The notes beneath the pieces are model-generated. The model was not told where the DNA came from. It searched no databases and saw nothing but the letters and a program-made list of their open reading frames with translations. From assembly GCA_040902105.1 (NCBI GenBank), contig JBBDXW010000009.1:1-8143 (forward strand): DNA of 8,143 bases, in the 5' to 3' direction. The DNA comes from IDS-8 sp040902105 (GTDB lineage: Bacteria; Pseudomonadota; Gammaproteobacteria; Steroidobacterales; Woeseiaceae). Below, piece by piece: positions 6,117-8,143 of the stretch (the stretch's first letter is position 1; each line of letters starts with the position of its first letter). The position numbers were made by a program, and so were the translations under genes.

Positions 6117-6377
6117 ATTTTGCCGAGGTCGGTTAGACTGCTGCGGCGGGTTCGGGTTTCGTGAATGCAGCGCGCCGGCTGTCGACTGCGCGCAGGGGCT
6201 CGCTTCCATGAGTTAGTCGATTGAGGTTCGACGGAATCGACACCCGGGCCTGCTGGCGGATCGCGCGCTGTCGCGGTTGCTGAAGGCCAACTGGCCGAGG
6301 AAGCTCGAGGACCTGGAAGGATAATCGACGACGCTCAGTCGCCCGGATGCCGACAGCCGCGCGGTAGCCGAGGAGAT
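6117..6377. other. Gene-poor gap between DUF1428 and acyltransferase genes
   Basis: No convincing gene lies in this stretch of about 260 bases. A minus-strand frame of 82 codons (6381-6133, GTG start overlapping the upstream stop as GTGA) is Arg/Gln-rich and resembles nothing. On the plus strand, 6217-6324 reads as HPGLLADRALSRLLKANWPR and a few more residues to a TAA, which looks more protein-like but has no start codon or ribosome binding site and follows a TAG. It may be a remnant of a lost gene. The DUF1428 promoter should lie here, but no clear -35/-10 pair was found. Confidence 0.5.
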
Positions 6378-7523
6378 TCACAAGCCATAGTCGCCCTGCG
6401 CCAGGACGAAGTACGAGTTCCCGGTTGTGATCTGCTGCATCAATCGTCGCGGTCCTTTATAGAACTCCGGCCTCTTCAGCGCCCGCATCGCAGGCAATCC
6501 GAGCCTGTTGTAAGAAGCAGCTGTCTCACGGTTGAAATGCGGCAAAAACACGCGATCGCAGGAGTCACGCTCCGCGCATTGCCGCGCTCTTGCGACCAGC
6601 GCTCCCAGGACCTCGGCCCGACCTCCCGCGCGCTCAATCCACAAGTCAACACATTCATAAAATTTCATGCCGCGCATTTCGCTGGACATGCACACCATAT
6701 AGCCGGCCAGCTTGTCGCCTTCGAAGTATCCGAGGAGCTTCTTCTGGATCCCTTTCGATGAAAAGCAGTACCAGTTGATCGCATCGGCCGTCCGAACGTT
6801 CGTGTTCGGATACTTCATCCTTGTTCTGTTCCACAGATCGTCAAATGCTTCGCCCGCACTTGTGAGTTCACGAACCTTGCCCTGTCCGTAATCCTCGAGG
6901 CGCCGTATGCGGAACGATTGAATCGCGCTGACGACGGGAGCCAGGCATTTCGCGAGCGCCTTTCCCGGAAATACGTTCTGCAATTTTATGCGCAGGACCT
7001 TTTCGAAGTTCACAATGATGGCGCTATGGCTTCCGTCGTCGGGATCCCTGCGGATTGGTTCATATCCGAGCACCTCGAGCATGCGTGCGACCTCTGCCCT
7101 GGGCGTCGTCGAAAAATGCAGCACATCCCTGTGCTCGTCCATTTCGCGACGTTTGAGAGCCATGCTCATTCCCCTGAACTCGGGAAGCACCCGCCATGTG
7201 GTGCCTGCAAAGACAGTCGTTTCGTTGCCACCTGACTGAAACTTCCACGGAATGGAACCGAAGAAACCGACGATCTTTCCCCCGTCACGAAGTACCCACC
7301 CCCTCGCGAAAGAATCCACGTAAGCCGGGTTCAAGTCCCACCAGGCCTGCATCCGGTCGAGCCACGATTCTGCGCTTCGCGATTCATCGTCCGGGAAGGC
7401 GGCCAGAAACACGGCCAGTTCCGCATAATCTTCCGGCGAAACATTCACGACTTCAGGCCTTCCTGTAGTCCGCGGGACCTGTCCATGCGTCCTCCCATCC
7501 GGGATCCGCTGAGCGTGTCTCAT
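6378..7523 (-). CDS. Two-lobed GNAT-like acyltransferase
   Basis: This 381-residue protein has the form of a double GNAT (or FemAB-like) acyltransferase. In the first lobe (about residues 26-175) TVFAGTTWRVLPEFRGMSMA (103-122) matches GNAT motif A, where the acyl-CoA pyrophosphate binds. It is followed by LHFSTTPRAEVARMLEVLGY, a usual motif B region ending in the 'xxGY' turn. The second lobe (about 215-378) has GYFEGDKLAGYMVC, YECVDLWIE and a closing segment, HFNRETAASYNRLGLPAM. Enzymes of this type acylate sugars, amino sugars or peptides; the substrate is not visible. The ATG overlaps the sulfotransferase stop as ATGA, implying coupled translation. A GTG at 7448-7446 with AGGAAGG nine bases upstream is a strong alternative start (357 residues). 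It would drop an Arg-rich leader that lies outside the GNAT fold. Confidence 0.75.
   Translation of the reverse strand: MRHAQRIPDGRTHGQVPRTTGRPEVVNVSPEDYAELAVFLAAFPDDESRSAESWLDRMQAWWDLNPAYVDSFARGWVLRDGGKIVGFFGSIPWKFQSGGNETTVFAGTTWRVLPEFRGMSMALKRREMDEHRDVLHFSTTPRAEVARMLEVLGYEPIRRDPDDGSHSAIIVNFEKVLRIKLQNVFPGKALAKCLAPVVSAIQSFRIRRLEDYGQGKVRELTSAGEAFDDLWNRTRMKYPNTNVRTADAINWYCFSSKGIQKKLLGYFEGDKLAGYMVCMSSEMRGMKFYECVDLWIERAGGRAEVLGALVARARQCAERDSCDRVFLPHFNRETAASYNRLGLPAMRALKRPEFYKGPRRLMQQITTGNSYFVLAQGDYGL
7446..7464 (-). promoter_or_regulatory. Internal ribosome binding site and alternative GTG start of the acyltransferase
   Basis: On the minus strand, AGGAAGG (7464-7458) stands nine bases before an in-frame GTG (7448-7446). 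Translation from here starts at VNVSPEDYAEL, exactly where a GNAT domain would be expected to begin. It competes with the ATG at 7523 that overlaps the upstream stop. Confidence 0.4.
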
Positions 7524-8143
7524 TTCTTTCCGAGGCCTCCGCGTATGCGCAGGCCGAGCTCGTAGCGATGCCGGGCTTCCTCCGGAGAGCGCTGCGGCCT
7601 GGTCGCGACCGGCGCATAGCCACACTCCTCCAGCACGGGATTGCAGATTCTTCCCATCATGCTGATCGTGTGTTTCGACAGATCGTGCCACCTGCCGACC
7701 CGGCCGGTATCGATCTTGTCCTTGCTGTAGGTCTTCCAGTCGCCCAGCCCCACGCTGTCGGAAGTTCGCAGACTTGCATCGAGCCAGTCAGGATTCCATT
7801 CCACGTCGATGAACTGTGCGATCTTCGCGGTAGTAGCGACGGGGTCGGCCGTGAGATCCTCGTACTTCACCCACATCGCATTGTCAGGATGACGTTCGAT
7901 GAAGTCGTGCATCGCACGATTGAGGTCGACCCAGACGTGACAAAACGCTTCCATCGGGCGCGGATATTGCCTGATGTACTCGTGCAACTCTTTCAGGTAG
8001 ATGCCGTTGGTATCGCACAGGTCTTTCAGGCTGCACGCGACGTCGAGCCCGTGCCTCTGCAGGCAGATGAACCGAGCATGATCCCCGCAGAGTTTTTCGA
8101 TGGCGTCCAGGAAAAAGATATCGAATGCCGTCTTGGAGGCCCA
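7520..8143 (-). CDS. PAPS-dependent sulfotransferase, C-terminal part (5' end outside window)
   Basis: The frame is open from the window edge to the TGA at 7522-7520, giving 207 visible residues. Reading from the edge, WASKTAFDIFFLDAIEKLCG is followed by HARFICLQRHGLDVACSLKD. The latter is the sulfotransferase segment that holds the 3'-phosphate of PAPS, with R30 and S38 of the visible part as the likely contacts. Further on, ENAMW-like DNAMWVKYEDLTADP and DTGRVGRWHDL match the conserved 'RYEDL...DP' and 'VGRW...L' segments of bacterial Sulfotransfer_3/Sulfotransfer_1 proteins. The N-terminal PAPS loop lies beyond the edge. Such enzymes sulfate polysaccharides, lipids or secondary metabolites. 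The gene is coupled to the acyltransferase by a four-base overlap, so both probably modify the same product. No start codon is assigned: internal TTG/ATG codons lie within the conserved fold. Confidence 0.85.
   Translation of the reverse strand, partial: WASKTAFDIFFLDAIEKLCGDHARFICLQRHGLDVACSLKDLCDTNGIYLKELHEYIRQYPRPMEAFCHVWVDLNRAMHDFIERHPDNAMWVKYEDLTADPVATTAKIAQFIDVEWNPDWLDASLRTSDSVGLGDWKTYSKDKIDTGRVGRWHDLSKHTISMMGRICNPVLEECGYAPVATRPQRSPEEARHRYELGLRIRGGLGKK

Noticed and set aside
6133..6381. 82-codon minus-strand frame starting with a GTG that overlaps the acyltransferase stop
   Set aside because: The GTGA overlap is suggestive, but the product is low-complexity Arg/Gln/Ala-rich, there is no family match, and the opposite strand reads better. 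It is described only in the gap entry.
1..8143. tRNA, rRNA, CRISPR array, riboswitch or integron attC site
   Set aside because: No cloverleaf with TTCAA-type T arm, no regularly spaced repeats and no known riboswitch core were seen. The large palindrome lacks the paired core sites of attC.

Overview
This is an 8.1 kb stretch of GC-rich bacterial chromosome. The gene set (GlxA-type AraC regulator, cytochrome P460, DUF1428, periplasmic M23 peptidase) and a GTAG-headed REP-like palindrome suggest a free-living proteobacterium, most likely a gammaproteobacterium. The sequence alone does not fix the order, and I see no phage, plasmid or CRISPR signature. It reads as ordinary chromosome with one accessory edge (the minus-strand sulfotransferase/acetyltransferase pair) and one unusual palindromic element.

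Left part, plus strand (159-3503). First comes an exported succinylglutamate desuccinylase/aspartoacylase-type zinc enzyme. It is followed by a short unrecognised protein with one membrane anchor. Next is an exported cytochrome P460-type haem protein whose 3' end overlaps the start of a GlxA-family regulator (DJ-1/PfpI domain plus AraC helix-turn-helix). The overlap implies that the last two are expressed together. Positions 1-103 may hold the worn end of a transposase-like frame.

Middle (3504-5384). A REP-like hairpin lies after the regulator. A membrane-anchored M23 (LytM-type) peptidase follows, probably made from a leaderless or nearly leaderless mRNA. Its stop codon lies inside the left arm of a perfect 26-bp inverted repeat (5041-5066 / 5231-5256). 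This repeat closes a roughly 216-bp, branched, nested palindrome, the most unusual structure in the window. A second long GC-rich hairpin (5304-5374) lies next to the 3' end of the convergent minus-strand gene and could terminate it.

Right part, minus strand (5385-8143). There is a protein made of two tandem DUF1428 (YbaA-like) domains, about two-thirds identical to each other, where the family normally has one. After a gene-poor gap of about 270 bp come a two-lobed GNAT-like acyltransferase and, upstream of it and running off the window, a PAPS-dependent sulfotransferase. The last two overlap as ATGA and look like the tail of an operon that decorates a polysaccharide or other secondary product, but the substrate cannot be read here.

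I found no clearly new multi-gene system. The best candidates for a second look are the nested palindrome, the DUF1428 duplication, and the overlapping P460/GlxA pair.
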